Shown: piece after piece, positions 18,481-28,549 of the stretch
How positions within the stretch are numbered: the stretch's first letter is position 1
Layout of the letters: every line of letters begins with the position of its first letter
Assembly (NCBI GenBank): GCA_018831195.1
Contig: JAHJDP010000077.1
Location: 62,001 to 126,000, forward strand
Direction of reading: 5' to 3'
DNA: 64,000 nt
From: Candidatus Eisenbacteria bacterium
GTDB lineage: Bacteria; Eisenbacteria; RBG-16-71-46; CAIMUX01; JAHJDP01
Translations under genes and position numbers: made by a program
Notes under the pieces: generated by a model
What the model saw: the letters and a program-made list of their open reading frames with translations, nothing else
Database searches by the model: none
What the model was told of the DNA's origin: nothing

Positions 18481-19328
18481 AGAGTGAACTTTTTGGTCAT
18501 GAGGCGGGCGCTTTCACCGGTGCTACAAAACGCAGAAAGGGCAAGCTGGAGCAGGCCCATGAAGGGACCCTTTTTTTGGATGAGGTCGCTGATATGGATC
18601 TGGCCGCGCAGGCAAAACTGCTGCGGGCCCTGGGAACAGGTGAGGTGGAGCGGGTCGGCGGATCGGAGATCCTGCATGTTGATGTCCGTCTTGTTTGCGC
18701 CACCAACCGCAATCTGCGGGCTGAGGTTGACGCGGGGCGTTTCCGCGAGGATCTCTATTTCCGAATCTGCGTCATCCCCATTGCGGTTCCCGCGCTGAGG
18801 GATCGCAATGGCGATATCCTTGAACTGGCGGAGCACTTCCTCGCGAGGTGTTGCGCGGAAAACGGCCGTCCCCCCCTTCAATTGGAGGCCGACGCCCGGC
18901 GGGTCTTACAGGAGCATCAATGGCCCGGGAATGTCAGGGAGTTGAGGAATCTGATGGAACGGCTCGCCATCATGCATCCAACCAACATTGTTAGCGCGGA
19001 GGGATTGTACAATTATCTCCCGCCGGCCGGGCCGTCCAGCGCCCTCGGCGCGGGAACGCCGCGAGGAGAACAGGCGGCTTTGGCGGATGAGGATTTGGGT
19101 CCTGCGCCGGCGGCCGGCCATGCGGCTCCCGACGCCGATTCCGAATCGTCCGCCCTTCTTAAAGAGCGGTTGGAAGAGGCGGAGAAAAAGATCATCGAGG
19201 ATGTTCTGCAGCGCTGGGGTTGGAATGTTACGCGGGCGGCCGAGGAGTTGGGCGTCGACCGGGCGACCCTGCATCGGCGAACCCGCCGCTTAGGTGTTCA
19301 GCGGCCCCGGCCCGATGCCTCCGATTGA
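18393..19328 (+). pseudogene. NtrC-like response regulator, C-terminal part (sigma54 AAA+ and Fis-type HTH)
   Basis: This is the continuation of the regulator in the shifted frame. It begins inside the AAA+ domain (ARLIHEESARRDQPFIRLN) and contains GAFTGA, Walker B TLFLDEVAD, the RLVCATNR sensor block and the WPGNVREL motif. It ends in a Fis-type helix-turn-helix (RAAEELGVDRATLHRRTRRL). Joined to the upstream part it would give about 488 residues, normal for NtrC/NtrX regulators. No separate ribosome binding site is evident, so independent translation is unlikely. Everything apart from the one-base defect is intact, which favours a very recent mutation or a sequencing artefact. Confidence 0.8.
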
Positions 19329-19615
19329 GTCACCCATTCTGGATTCAGGGCTGATACCGCCGGCGCAACAATGTGCGGCAGAGATGTACCATCGGTTGCA
19401 AGTTGAACGTTACAAGACTGCCACACTCCATCGGGGTCAATGGAGTTGCCGGGAGAGGCCTTTCCAAGCAAGGGCCCAGCAACAGGTTGGATCAGGGTAT
19501 CGCCAACGGGAACCGGCATGAAGCATGCTATAGAGGAGAACCGGGGGAGCATCGTATCCCGTGGAATCCCCGCCCACAAGACTCTGATATTGGTTTCTCG
19601 CAAGGAGACAAAGAG

Positions 19616-20899
19616 ATGAGACAGCCTTCATGCCTCTTCTGGATCCCGGTCCTCCTGCTGTGCCTTGGCCTGATGAACTCGTCTATTGAGGCGGCTCAGC
19701 AATCTCCACTCCCCTTTGATTTGGAGACAGGCTGGGAAAGAGATGATTTTGAGCCTCTTTTTATCATGAATAGGGTACAAGACTACAGTTTTGGCGCCAC
19801 CTGGAAACTTTTAAATGAGGAATCATATTATCCCAATCTCAAGATATCGACGCTCTACAGCACCGGCACAAAAGTCTGGTATCCCGGGATCTATGCCGAA
19901 CAGCCCTTTATCTCTTCCGGTTTGTTAAATCTCTGGGTGGATTATGGAAAAGAGGCCCAACCGTTCGGCTTTGACGATCATATCCTGACACGCGCAGAAA
20001 ACACCGCCGCCGCCTTTTTTATTCGTGAAGATTTTATGGATTATGTAGAAGTGCGCCGGGTTGCCGGCGGTCTGCGGATCGGCCCCTTTGCCGATCAGTC
20101 GCTCTCTTTGGGGATGACGAGCGAGCGCCACCGGTCAATGAACCGGGTGACGCAGCTCTCCGGGCTCTTCGGCGGCCACAAGGTTTTCCCGCCTAATGCG
20201 ATGGCCTCGGAAATGGAGCCGATCCTCCTTAAGGCTAGGTATGATTGGAGAATCCCCGGCGGTTGGACACCCTGGAGCCGTGAGGTTTGGAACAACCGCG
20301 ATTCCGGTCTCTGGATGACATGGGAGGGCTGGTGGGCGCACCCCGATCTGGGAGGAAAGATGAACCTTTCCCGCCACCTGGTCGAAGGCCGTTTTCACCT
20401 GGCGCTGAACCGGTTTGTTAAATTGAGGGCCCGCGCCGCGGTCGGCTGGACTCCCCATGGGAACCGCGAAGGCTTCGGCTTTCCGATTTACCCCGGCCGG
20501 GAAGGGACACTGGTGGCGGAACCGGGTGGGGACTCTTTCCTCACCGGTCCCGGAAGAGTCCCACCCCAATGGACCTTTCATGCCGGCGGGATCGGGACTC
20601 TCAGGGGTCATGATGAGAAGGAATTCGTGGGGGATCAACTCCTCTTGGCGAACTTGGAATACGCCATCCGGCCCGAAAGGTCATTCGAAATCTATTTGTT
20701 CACAGATTTAGGGAAAGCATGGTATCAAGACTCTGCCCCCTATGCCGGCGAGGGGTTCTTCGGCAAAGGGCAGCTGGAGTGGGATGGCGGCCTTGGGGTC
20801 GAGATGGCGAACGGCGGTGTCCGCGTGCAAATGGGTCAAAACCTCCGGGATATGGACAAGGATCCGAGGTTTACACTGAGGTTACAGCGAGCCTTTTAA
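19616..20899 (+). CDS. Outer membrane beta-barrel protein (Omp85/surface-antigen-like)
   Basis: A 427-residue exported barrel. A signal peptide (about 1-28) is followed by strand-rich sequence with many aromatic girdle residues and a C-terminal Phe (LRLQRAF). Near residue 325, GGIGTLRGHDEKEFVGDQLLLANLEYAI resembles in parts the LRGY motif and following strand of Omp85/bacterial surface antigen barrels. No POTRA domains precede the barrel, as in patatin-type or DUF5686-like barrels. The start at 19616 follows AAGGAGACAAAGAG; a much longer frame upstream (from 19373) looks non-coding. The 287 bp before it show no gene. The DUF4390 gene follows at once. Confidence 0.7.
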   Translation: MRQPSCLFWIPVLLLCLGLMNSSIEAAQQSPLPFDLETGWERDDFEPLFIMNRVQDYSFGATWKLLNEESYYPNLKISTLYSTGTKVWYPGIYAEQPFISSGLLNLWVDYGKEAQPFGFDDHILTRAENTAAAFFIREDFMDYVEVRRVAGGLRIGPFADQSLSLGMTSERHRSMNRVTQLSGLFGGHKVFPPNAMASEMEPILLKARYDWRIPGGWTPWSREVWNNRDSGLWMTWEGWWAHPDLGGKMNLSRHLVEGRFHLALNRFVKLRARAAVGWTPHGNREGFGFPIYPGREGTLVAEPGGDSFLTGPGRVPPQWTFHAGGIGTLRGHDEKEFVGDQLLLANLEYAIRPERSFEIYLFTDLGKAWYQDSAPYAGEGFFGKGQLEWDGGLGVEMANGGVRVQMGQNLRDMDKDPRFTLRLQRAF

Positions 20900-20901
20900 T
20901 T

Positions 20902-21576
20902 TTGTATAAAAAGAACCGCACCACGATTTGCACATTGTTTTGCGCCCTAACCCTGGGCGCCATGGCTTCCCCATCCCCCGCGTTGAATGTTGAATTCGAG
21001 TCGATACAGATCGATTCGACGGGATTGGTCATCGGGCTGGAATTTCCTGATCTCTATGCGCCGCTGCATGAGCGTTTGTTGCAGGGACTGCCTGCCACCA
21101 TTGTCATGGAATGCGAGCTTTGGAAGAATCGATCAACCTGGTTCGACAGCCGGATCCTCCGGAACGCCTATCTGCTGAAAATGGACTACGACACGTGGAA
21201 CCAGGAATTTCTTCTTAGAAACACAGAGAGAGAGTACCGCGAGACCGATACACTGATTGTAAAATCTTTGGTTGAAAGGCAGAAATTGACCTTTCCCTGG
21301 AATCCTCCCCCCGACTCTTCCCGCGTCTACTATCTCACCGTGCAGGCGACATTGAAGCTCCTAACCGTCGACGATATCCGGGAGGTGGAGGATTGGCTCG
21401 GCGGCCATCTCAAACGGCGCAAATCGCCGCTCGGGATACCCTTCAGCCTGTTGGGAATCTTGAAGGAAGCGTCGGGGTTGGGTGATCGAACAGCAAGGGC
21501 GAATTCGGGCAGGTTCCGGATCGAGATTAGCGCAGAAGGGTTATACGTCCACAGAATCCCTGCGTCGCCGTCGTGA
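20902..21576 (+). CDS. DUF4390 family exported protein
   Basis: About 224 residues: a hydrophobic leader (about 5-28, ending ASPSPA) and a folded domain with the DUF4390 look (long strand-rich region, KLTFPWNPPPDSSRVYYLTVQATLKLL, EVEDWLGG). The start is uncertain. I chose the TTG at 20902 because it keeps the leader and lies 3 nt after the preceding stop; no upstream ATG is plausible. In several proteobacteria DUF4390 genes stand next to ntrY-type kinases, which matches the nearby kinase, but the function is unknown. The 3' end overlaps the convergent peptidase gene by about 50 bp. Confidence 0.68.
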   Translation: MYKKNRTTICTLFCALTLGAMASPSPALNVEFESIQIDSTGLVIGLEFPDLYAPLHERLLQGLPATIVMECELWKNRSTWFDSRILRNAYLLKMDYDTWNQEFLLRNTEREYRETDTLIVKSLVERQKLTFPWNPPPDSSRVYYLTVQATLKLLTVDDIREVEDWLGGHLKRRKSPLGIPFSLLGILKEASGLGDRTARANSGRFRIEISAEGLYVHRIPASPS

Positions 21577-22582
21577 GTTTAACAAAGTAGGCTCCCGCGG
21601 AAAGGACCCGGCCCGCGGCGTCGCATCCATCCCACACAATGGTGAAACGATCCCGCCCGTCAGCCTGAAAATCCCGTTCATAGACCCTGCGGCCGCTGAT
21701 ATCCAGAATCTCGACCGTCCCCTTGCCCTGCTCAGGGATGCGAAACGTCAAATGCTGGCCCGGCCGGAAGGGGTTCGGGCCGATCACCAGCGGTTCTATC
21801 GCGGGCGCCGCACTCACCAGCGGCAGCAGCGACGCCATGAAGTCGGCCAAACCGGACACATCTCTCGGATCCGCCAGGTTGCGATTCTCGTGACCCGTCG
21901 CCCGCGCCCTGGACCCTCCGAAAAGAATCCGGAAATCTTCGGCGAAGATCTCGTGAGGCCTGTTGGCGTGCTCCGCCTGGGCGTTATAGATCGTATAGTC
22001 TTCAATGCCCCGTATCCTTCGATACATTTCCCATCCCTCGGCATTTTGATCTTTCAAGTAGAGCTGATGGATCACATGTCCCGCCTCATGCGCCACCAGA
22101 AAATGAATCTGTTCTTCGGTGTATTCCAGAACGCCGGGGGAAATATAAACCGCGCCTCTACTCGCCGTCGACCGGAGTTGACCGGAACGCGGATAGGGGA
22201 GGATAAAAACCCTGATGTTCAGTGCATGAGCAAACCGCAGATCTAAAGCCGAAAGGGCCTCATCGACCGTCTCGATGGAGGCGGGGTGAAAAAGACCGTC
22301 TCCGGGATTCGCAATCTCGGAATCCTTGACATCAGTGATAAAGCGGACCGTTGATCCATCTTCCTGCATGAAATGAAGATCGCCATTCAAGGTGAGGGTC
22401 GAAGAGCGAAGGATCTCATCGGGTGCAATGACTTGAACGGCGGCATGCGCCGGATACAGCAGAGCGGACGTTGACAGAAGCAGCCCGATCGCGGCGGCAA
22501 GAATCCATCCGCCCGTCATTGCGGAATGCCGCTGAGCCGATCCCCTACTGGTCGAAATATGTCCAATCGCCGTGTGAGTCAT
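21527..22582 (-). CDS. Secreted zinc metallopeptidase-like protein with FlgD-type Ig tail
   Basis: A 351-residue exported protein. A signal segment lies at about 25-48 (a start at 22,519 would give a standard signal peptide). A peptidase-like domain (about 60-250) contains the zinc motif HEAGHVIH near residue 164, with EIFAED near 210 as a likely third ligand. The last 85 residues (about 265-351) match a FlgD-type Ig domain (NPFRPGQ, then VEILDISGRRV, then WDGCDAAGRVLSAGAYFVKL). Such tails are common on secreted proteins in FCB bacteria. It is monocistronic and convergent with the DUF4390 gene. Confidence 0.75.
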   Translation of the reverse strand: MTHTAIGHISTSRGSAQRHSAMTGGWILAAAIGLLLSTSALLYPAHAAVQVIAPDEILRSSTLTLNGDLHFMQEDGSTVRFITDVKDSEIANPGDGLFHPASIETVDEALSALDLRFAHALNIRVFILPYPRSGQLRSTASRGAVYISPGVLEYTEEQIHFLVAHEAGHVIHQLYLKDQNAEGWEMYRRIRGIEDYTIYNAQAEHANRPHEIFAEDFRILFGGSRARATGHENRNLADPRDVSGLADFMASLLPLVSAAPAIEPLVIGPNPFRPGQHLTFRIPEQGKGTVEILDISGRRVYERDFQADGRDRFTIVWDGCDAAGRVLSAGAYFVKLTTATQGFCGRITLLR

Positions 22583-22661
22583 GTATACATTTTAACAGAC
22601 TCCGGCCCTGATCGGACGATGAAAAATTATTTGCCGAGTTTTTTATATAAGTTGGGTCAAA

Positions 22662-23990
22662 TCACCCATTGATGGTCGGATTCGCTCCAGGTTGTTGAGG
22701 ATCAGGTGGTTTATTCGGCGGTTGGAACGGCTGCGTTTCCATGTGTGTTTCTATTTGAGACATACCTTGAGGGAGACCTCGAGAGGCGGCCGGAGGGTAG
22801 GCCGCCGCCGGGCCCGGATTCGGCCGGCTGCCGATACGGCTGAGGAGCACGGCGCCCATCCCCACGGAGGTGATGACGAGCTTCAGTGCGACCAGCAGAA
22901 ATCCCAGGGCGGCGGCGCCGGGGATATTGACGTACTGCCAAATATTGACGATCTCAACAATGACAAAGAGCAACGCCAGGCCAAGCGCATAACTCATCTC
23001 AAAACCTGATTCCTTTTTCCGCATCGAGAAGAGCAGCGTCCGCCCAATCGACCAGAGAACGGCGCAAAAACCCATAAAGGTGAGAATCGCCATGACAAAG
23101 GGCAGCAAAATGGCCGCGGGAATGCCAATGATCGTGATGAGAAGAAGAATGAACAGCAGTACCGATCCCGGAATGGTAATTATCCCGAGAAAGAGAGAGG
23201 GGAAAAACTTTTGTTCAACCGTGATCCGTATATTCTCCATGCGCCGGGAGCTGATCGCTTGGAAGAGCCATCCGAAGAGAAACGCTCCGATAAACAGCGC
23301 CATGATCAGGATGGAGCGGAGGCCGGGGGGAGGACCCTGATGGAATTTGGTGCGGAAGATTTGGGGCGTGAAAATTGGACTGAAAGCGCCGATTGAGATC
23401 TCCTTGCCGCCGACCACGGCGTCCGGATCCGAGTCTACCCCTCCCCCAACCGAAACACAGTCACCATCAACGACGGCGGTGGCCAAAAGGACGACATCAC
23501 CGCCGACGGCGACGACGTCCCCCTCGACCACGCCTCGGACACGAATCGAGCCGCCGATGCAAACCACGGAACCGTCAATCCGGTCCCCTTCTTCAATAAC
23601 AACATTTTCCCCCATCCGAATGATGTCGCCCGTCGTCCGGTTGTTTTGGGAACTGCGGACCGTCACCCGCTTTTTCAAATCTTTTCTAAGCTCTTCATGG
23701 CCGATCAATGCGATCAGCGAGTCGAGATCGGCGGTCAGATCCCCCTTGAGCATCATCGCGAGGGAATCTTCACCGGACGGAAGGCGGACCCAGACCCGTG
23801 TCATATCGTCGGAATCGTATTCTACAGAGTAGCGCCCCACATCCTTTGCATCAGTGCTTTCCTGCGCGTGAGCCGGCGACACGAGGAGATAATGCGCAAC
23901 GAAGCCCGCCAGAAGGCCCAATGCTACGGCGAGAACCGATGCGGAAATGTTCATCATGAGGGCCCTAAGGCTCACATTATGAGTGGACAT
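22662..23990 (-). CDS. Membrane protein with bactofilin-like (polymer-forming) domain
   Basis: A 442-residue protein: an N-terminal leader (about 10-40), a domain of about 100 residues, a right-handed beta-helix-like repeat stretch near residues 125-185 (VVIEEGDRIDGSVVCIGG, then VEGDVVAVGGDVV, then VVDGDCVSVGG) as in bactofilins, then four or five transmembrane segments (about 230-400) and a Pro/Gln-rich tail. The start at 23990 has a GGGAGGTG site and overlaps the anti-sigma stop by 14 nt. It is the last gene of the sigma/anti-sigma operon, so it may be an envelope-stress effector. This combination with an extracytoplasmic sigma factor recurs in several phyla; its role is unknown. Confidence 0.72.
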   Translation of the reverse strand: MSTHNVSLRALMMNISASVLAVALGLLAGFVAHYLLVSPAHAQESTDAKDVGRYSVEYDSDDMTRVWVRLPSGEDSLAMMLKGDLTADLDSLIALIGHEELRKDLKKRVTVRSSQNNRTTGDIIRMGENVVIEEGDRIDGSVVCIGGSIRVRGVVEGDVVAVGGDVVLLATAVVDGDCVSVGGGVDSDPDAVVGGKEISIGAFSPIFTPQIFRTKFHQGPPPGLRSILIMALFIGAFLFGWLFQAISSRRMENIRITVEQKFFPSLFLGIITIPGSVLLFILLLITIIGIPAAILLPFVMAILTFMGFCAVLWSIGRTLLFSMRKKESGFEMSYALGLALLFVIVEIVNIWQYVNIPGAAALGFLLVALKLVITSVGMGAVLLSRIGSRPNPGPAAAYPPAASRGLPQGMSQIETHMETQPFQPPNKPPDPQQPGANPTING

Positions 23991-24600
23991 GATGCACCTC
24001 CCTCTGCGTTTTGGATTCGGGATGACCCACAATGCGCCAAAGTATCGCGACGGATAAAAGCATGAACCCAAAGATGAGGAGGATTGATTCAACAGGAAAG
24101 GCCGCGCGGAGCAACGCTTCCGGATTTAAGACCCGTCCGACAATGTTAAAGAGACGGGCGGCGATATCGACAATCTTCGAGAAAGAGACAAGGACGACGA
24201 CGGCATCCATTCCAAGTTCCGTCAGACGATCCCATCCCACGCTGACAACCGACCAGGCGAGAGAGCCGGCGCGACCGGCCAGCTGCCCGCCGGCAAGGAG
24301 AAACGAGATGACCAAGGCGGCCGCCGCCAAGATCCGAATGGCCCGGCGCGAAGCCGATTCCCGTCGTGAAACCGCGGTGGGGCGCTGAAATACGGTTCTG
24401 ACAATCGATTCGGTTAAATCCTTGGGTGTCTCTTTATAAGGAAGATTCTGCAATCCTTGCAAGAGACGGCTATAGGCCGCCAATTCCGCCCGGCAACGCG
24501 TGCATGTCGCAACATGTCCGTCCATGACGCTTCGGGAGGCTTCGTCCATTTCACCGGTGAGGTACTCCCAATGCTCTTTTACTTTATAGCGACAAGTCAT
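23977..24600 (-). CDS. Anti-sigma factor with zinc-finger (ZAS) domain
   Basis: A 207-residue protein. The first 50 residues hold the zinc anti-sigma motif His-x3-Cys-x2-Cys (HVATCTRC). Residues about 85-110 form one transmembrane segment, and a second hydrophobic segment (about 170-193) stands near the end. It should hold the upstream ECF sigma factor at the membrane until a signal releases it. No long periplasmic sensor domain is present. It lies 103 bp after the sigma gene and overlaps the following membrane protein gene. Confidence 0.82.
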   Translation of the reverse strand: MTCRYKVKEHWEYLTGEMDEASRSVMDGHVATCTRCRAELAAYSRLLQGLQNLPYKETPKDLTESIVRTVFQRPTAVSRRESASRRAIRILAAAALVISFLLAGGQLAGRAGSLAWSVVSVGWDRLTELGMDAVVVLVSFSKIVDIAARLFNIVGRVLNPEALLRAAFPVESILLIFGFMLLSVAILWRIVGHPESKTQREVHHVHS

Positions 24601-24703
24601 CCTGTCTGATGTCCTTCAACCCGGAATAAGAATTCCGGTTTTTTCGGGAGTTACCCCGTCTCCGCCCGTTTCAGAACTCCGGCCCGCAAGGATGGGAGGA
24701 TTC

Positions 24704-25270
24704 CTATCCTCTCTTTTCCATCAGGTTCTTGAGATGCCGGTGCGCCCGATGAAGCCTGGCTTTCACCGTTCCCAAAGGAGTCCCCAAAATCTCCGCCATC
24801 TCTTCATAGGTGAGCTGCTCCCGATACCGCAGATGCAGGATCAAACGGTAAATCGGCGGCAGTCTCTCCAAATAGGTTTCGACCGTCTCCGCGAGTGTTG
24901 TAACCTCATGCAGCCGGTCGGGCCGCGGTTCCTTGCCGGGGAGCGCCATCGGTTCCTTTCGGTCTCCAGCCGGTGAATCCGCGTCGATCGAAATCGTGCG
25001 CAACCGCCTCTTTCTATGGTGGTCAATACACAGATTCGTCGCGATCCTGTACAACCAGGTCGAAAAGGTGCGCGTCGCATCGAAGGTTTTCAGGCCCCGA
25101 AAGACCCGAATGAAGACCTCCTGCGTCAGATCTCTCGCATCCTCTTCGTTTCGAACCATCCTCCAAGCGATGTTGTAGACAGCCCGCTGGTATTTCACCA
25201 CCAGTTTCTGAAAGGCGATCTCATCACCCTTCAGGATCTTTTGGACGAGGGAGAGATCTTCTGTATTCAT
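24704..25270 (-). CDS. ECF RNA polymerase sigma factor (RpoE-like)
   Basis: A 188-residue sigma-70 family protein with only regions 2 and 4. Region 2 has DARDLTQEVFIRVF and FSTWLYRIATNLCIDHHR; region 4 has LPPIYRLILHLRYREQLTYEEMAEILGTPLGTVKARLHRA. The start at 25270 (MNTEDLSL) has a GGAGAGA site; the frame extends further upstream but that part does not look like protein. Together with the zinc anti-sigma factor it forms a standard stress-response pair. It is divergent from enolase. Confidence 0.9.
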   Translation of the reverse strand: MNTEDLSLVQKILKGDEIAFQKLVVKYQRAVYNIAWRMVRNEEDARDLTQEVFIRVFRGLKTFDATRTFSTWLYRIATNLCIDHHRKRRLRTISIDADSPAGDRKEPMALPGKEPRPDRLHEVTTLAETVETYLERLPPIYRLILHLRYREQLTYEEMAEILGTPLGTVKARLHRAHRHLKNLMEKRG

Positions 25271-25429
25271 CTTTCTCTCCGGTTTCGTCCTACCCCCACT
25301 TACGGAATGATCGCATCGGGGGTTGCGGACAGAGCCCACATTGAGGGGCGTCACCAGGGGGCATCGAGGCAACCCTAGGTCCATGAGGGAGTTGGGTCAA
25401 TCTTCAGAATCCCCCTCCGGCTTCTTCGC

Positions 25430-25458
25430 TTGACAGGGATGTGGGGGCCATCTAGGCT
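25430..25458 (+). promoter_or_regulatory. Sigma70-type promoter for enolase
   Basis: A perfect -35 box TTGACA (25430-25435), a 17-bp spacer and a -10 box TAGGCT (25453-25458) lie about 80 bp upstream of the eno start. The -10 matches TATAAT at three of six positions. Confidence 0.45.
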
Positions 25459-25475
25459 CCCGAGCGTCCTCATGA

Positions 25476-26849
<1,374 letters not shown>

Positions 26850-26853
26850 TTCC

Positions 26854-27318
26854 TTGACCCTGAACCGGACATCGCTGAATCCACCCCGGTGGCGTTCGAC
26901 GGCGGCCTTCCGTCCCCCTGATAAGAACCGCCCGGCGCCGGAACCGTTGCACCACCACTATCGGCAGCGGGATGAAAGACGGGGTCTCAACTGGCAGGTC
27001 TGTCTGATCCTGGTGCTCTTCTTGTGGGCCGGTTACACCGCTCTGGCCGGACCGCAGGGGCTCGTTCGTCTGATCGAAGTGAAGCAGTATGAGAAATCGG
27101 TGGAGAATGAGGTCAACCTGCTCGCCGCCCAGCTCGACTCGGTAAAGACCCAGCTGCATCAGCTCGATACTGATTACTTTCTGCGCGAAAAGACCGCGCG
27201 GGAAACGTATGGAATGGCCCGGAAGGATGAGCTGATCTATTACGAATCGACGGATGGGGCGCATAAAGAGGTGCAGCCGGGCCGGATCATCCCCCAAATG
27301 GAGGATCAGGAGCCGTGA
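26854..27318 (+). CDS. FtsB/DivIC-like septum formation initiator
   Basis: A 154-residue single-pass protein. A basic, Pro-rich cytoplasmic part (1-48) precedes a transmembrane segment (about 49-70) and a coiled coil (about 75-125) ending in REKTARETYGMARKDELIYYE, which is the hallmark end of FtsB/DivIC proteins. FtsB joins FtsL and FtsQ in the divisome. The start is a TTG at 26854 with GAAGAGGTG before it, 4 nt after the eno stop. The cytoplasmic extension is longer than in E. coli. Confidence 0.78.
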   Translation: MTLNRTSLNPPRWRSTAAFRPPDKNRPAPEPLHHHYRQRDERRGLNWQVCLILVLFLWAGYTALAGPQGLVRLIEVKQYEKSVENEVNLLAAQLDSVKTQLHQLDTDYFLREKTARETYGMARKDELIYYESTDGAHKEVQPGRIIPQMEDQEP

Positions 27319-27326
27319 CGGCGCTC

Positions 27327-27355
27327 TTGACAGATCCAAGTCCAAGTGCGATAAA
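27327..27355 (+). promoter_or_regulatory. Promoter of the initiator tRNA
   Basis: A perfect TTGACA at 27327-27332, a 17-bp spacer and GATAAA at 27350-27355 end 11 nt before the first tRNA base. Spacing and position fit a strong housekeeping promoter for a stable RNA. Confidence 0.6.
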
Positions 27356-27366
27356 GGTGAACTGAT

Positions 27367-27440
<74 letters not shown>

Positions 27441-27494
27441 CAGACGGACCGTTAATGGTAGACCTTTACACATCAATGGTTTCGGTCCGTGGGG

Positions 27495-27531
27495 CGGTCG
27501 GTGCTGTCAACACCGACCGTCCGTTTTTTTT
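27495..27531 (+). terminator. Rho-independent terminator after tRNA-fMet
   Basis: A perfect 9-bp stem CGGTCGGTG / CACCGACCG with a 7-nt loop is followed by TCCG and eight T. Just upstream, ACGGACCG (27444-27451) and CGGTCCGT (27483-27490) form a second 8-bp inverted repeat. Confidence 0.85.
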
Positions 27532-27540
27532 GGTTAGAAT

Positions 27541-27650
27541 AAAAAAAGTCGAGGCCACAAAAAACCGCCGGTTGTGTATCGAAAGGAGAAAATCCCTTCA
27601 CCGACGCCTGTGACCTCGACTCTTTTCATAATCCTCTCCTTCCGATACAC
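27541..27650 (-). ncRNA. Pseudoknotted structured RNA element, copy 1
   Basis: On the minus strand this element can form four helices. Helix A pairs 27548-27559 with 27609-27620 (12 pairs). Helix C pairs 27566-27572 with 27600-27606. Hairpin D pairs 27581-27587 with 27593-27599 around a short loop. Helix B pairs 27574-27580 with 27644-27650 and crosses A and C, making a pseudoknot. Every mispair seen on the plus strand (C-A or A-C) becomes a G-U wobble on the minus strand, so the RNA is most likely minus-strand. Seven U follow helix A, as in a terminator. It lies 83 nt after the secreted-protein gene. A second copy is at 28309-28418. Confidence 0.6.
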
Positions 27651-27732
27651 GAACCATTATTCGGACAACTCGCGAGAGAAGTCAAGGAGGATAAAGAAAT
27701 TATTTTGTTTGCTGTTACTCAGTTCTCGGAAA

Positions 27733-28263
27733 TTACTCCTTGCTGCAATTACTTCGCATCTCATTAATCGCTGCCGTGGATCCAGTTAGAGAGAATTTGA
27801 AGTAGATTCTCCCTTCACTAAACCAATCCAATTCAAGCAACACGGTACCCGATTGAGCGATCTTAGAGATCGCTTGGCTGCCATCGCTGAAATGAAGGCC
27901 ATTCGCGCCCCATTTCTGAATCAGCGTGGTATTTTCTAAGTTGTCGTCCCACTTAATGCGTGTATTGATAAGGTTGTATCCATCTTTGAGCTCTGTATCT
28001 ACCAGATTTGGGGAATCAGTGAATTCAATATAAACCCATTCCTTCTGCCCATCTGACGCTATCCACAACCAAGCCATGATATCCCCATAGGGAAAGCCCA
28101 TCGGTTTAGTAGGTTGCGCGCCCGGGGACCTTGTAAAGCAAGTTTTCTCCCCCGTCATTTCATCTTTTGAGACGCCGGTTTTCCATTCAGCCGATGCGGG
28201 AATTGAAAGCGATAATACGAAAATGGAAAGGCAAACCATTATTCCAACGGTCTTGTAATTCAT
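27733..28263 (-). CDS. Secreted hypothetical protein (cargo gene)
   Basis: A 176-residue protein with a good signal peptide (about 1-25, ending in ASA) and a mature domain of about 150 residues rich in beta-strand pattern (WKTGVSKDEMTGEK near the start, then EWVYIEFTDSP, then RIKWDDN, and a C-terminal IYFKFSLTGSTAAINEMRSNC). The pattern resembles VasI-like or other small periplasmic proteins measuring changes in conserved Trp/Thr positions, but no family is certain. Start at 28263 has an AGGAGG site. It is flanked by the two structured RNA copies on the same strand. The gene is AT-rich compared with the chromosome. Confidence 0.7.
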   Translation of the reverse strand: MNYKTVGIMVCLSIFVLSLSIPASAEWKTGVSKDEMTGEKTCFTRSPGAQPTKPMGFPYGDIMAWLWIASDGQKEWVYIEFTDSPNLVDTELKDGYNLINTRIKWDDNLENTTLIQKWGANGLHFSDGSQAISKIAQSGTVLLELDWFSEGRIYFKFSLTGSTAAINEMRSNCSKE

Positions 28264-28308
28264 ACTATTCAGCCTCCTTAACCAGTTTAACGCCAATCTT
28301 TTCAGGGT

Positions 28309-28418
28309 AAAAAAAATCGAGGCCACAAATATTCGCCGGTGTGCTCAGTGGGAGATTCCCACCGACAGCGACTCATGGCCTCGACTCTTTTCAGGAGAAA
28401 TCCCCCTTAGCTGAGCAC
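28309..28418 (-). ncRNA. Pseudoknotted structured RNA element, copy 2
   Basis: Second, direct copy. Helix A pairs 28317-28325 with 28376-28384 (9 pairs, extendable by G-U on the minus strand). Helix C pairs 28335-28340 with 28361-28366. Hairpin D pairs 28350-28353 with 28357-28360. Helix B pairs 28341-28348 with 28411-28418 (8 perfect pairs). Compared with copy 1, helix B keeps its GTG start but the next four pairs are all different and all still pair, which is compensatory change. Eight U follow on the minus strand. It ends 46 nt before the start of the secreted-protein gene and 131 nt after the DUF2335 gene, so it could be a leader or a terminator. Confidence 0.6.
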
Positions 28419-28549
28419 GCACTATTTTATTTCCAAACTGAGGAAGATGTCAACGAAATGGGGAGAAATTCTTTGGAGAAAGACAGCGGAAGGGTATTAA
28501 AAGATGCGCAACTAATTATCTAGGATTCAATTAAAGCCCAAAAGTATTT

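Noticed and set aside
27541-28418. Integron attC sites
   Set aside because: Spacing and cassette-like order fit, but the RYYYAAC/GTTRRRY core sites are missing, and the crossed helices are not the simple hairpin of attC.
27541-28418. Type III toxin-antitoxin repeats
   Set aside because: Antitoxin repeats are shorter (about 36 nt) and stand in tandem before a ToxN-like endoribonuclease; the gene here is secreted and lies between single copies.
27733-28418. Retron or diversity-generating retroelement
   Set aside because: No reverse transcriptase frame exists anywhere in the window.
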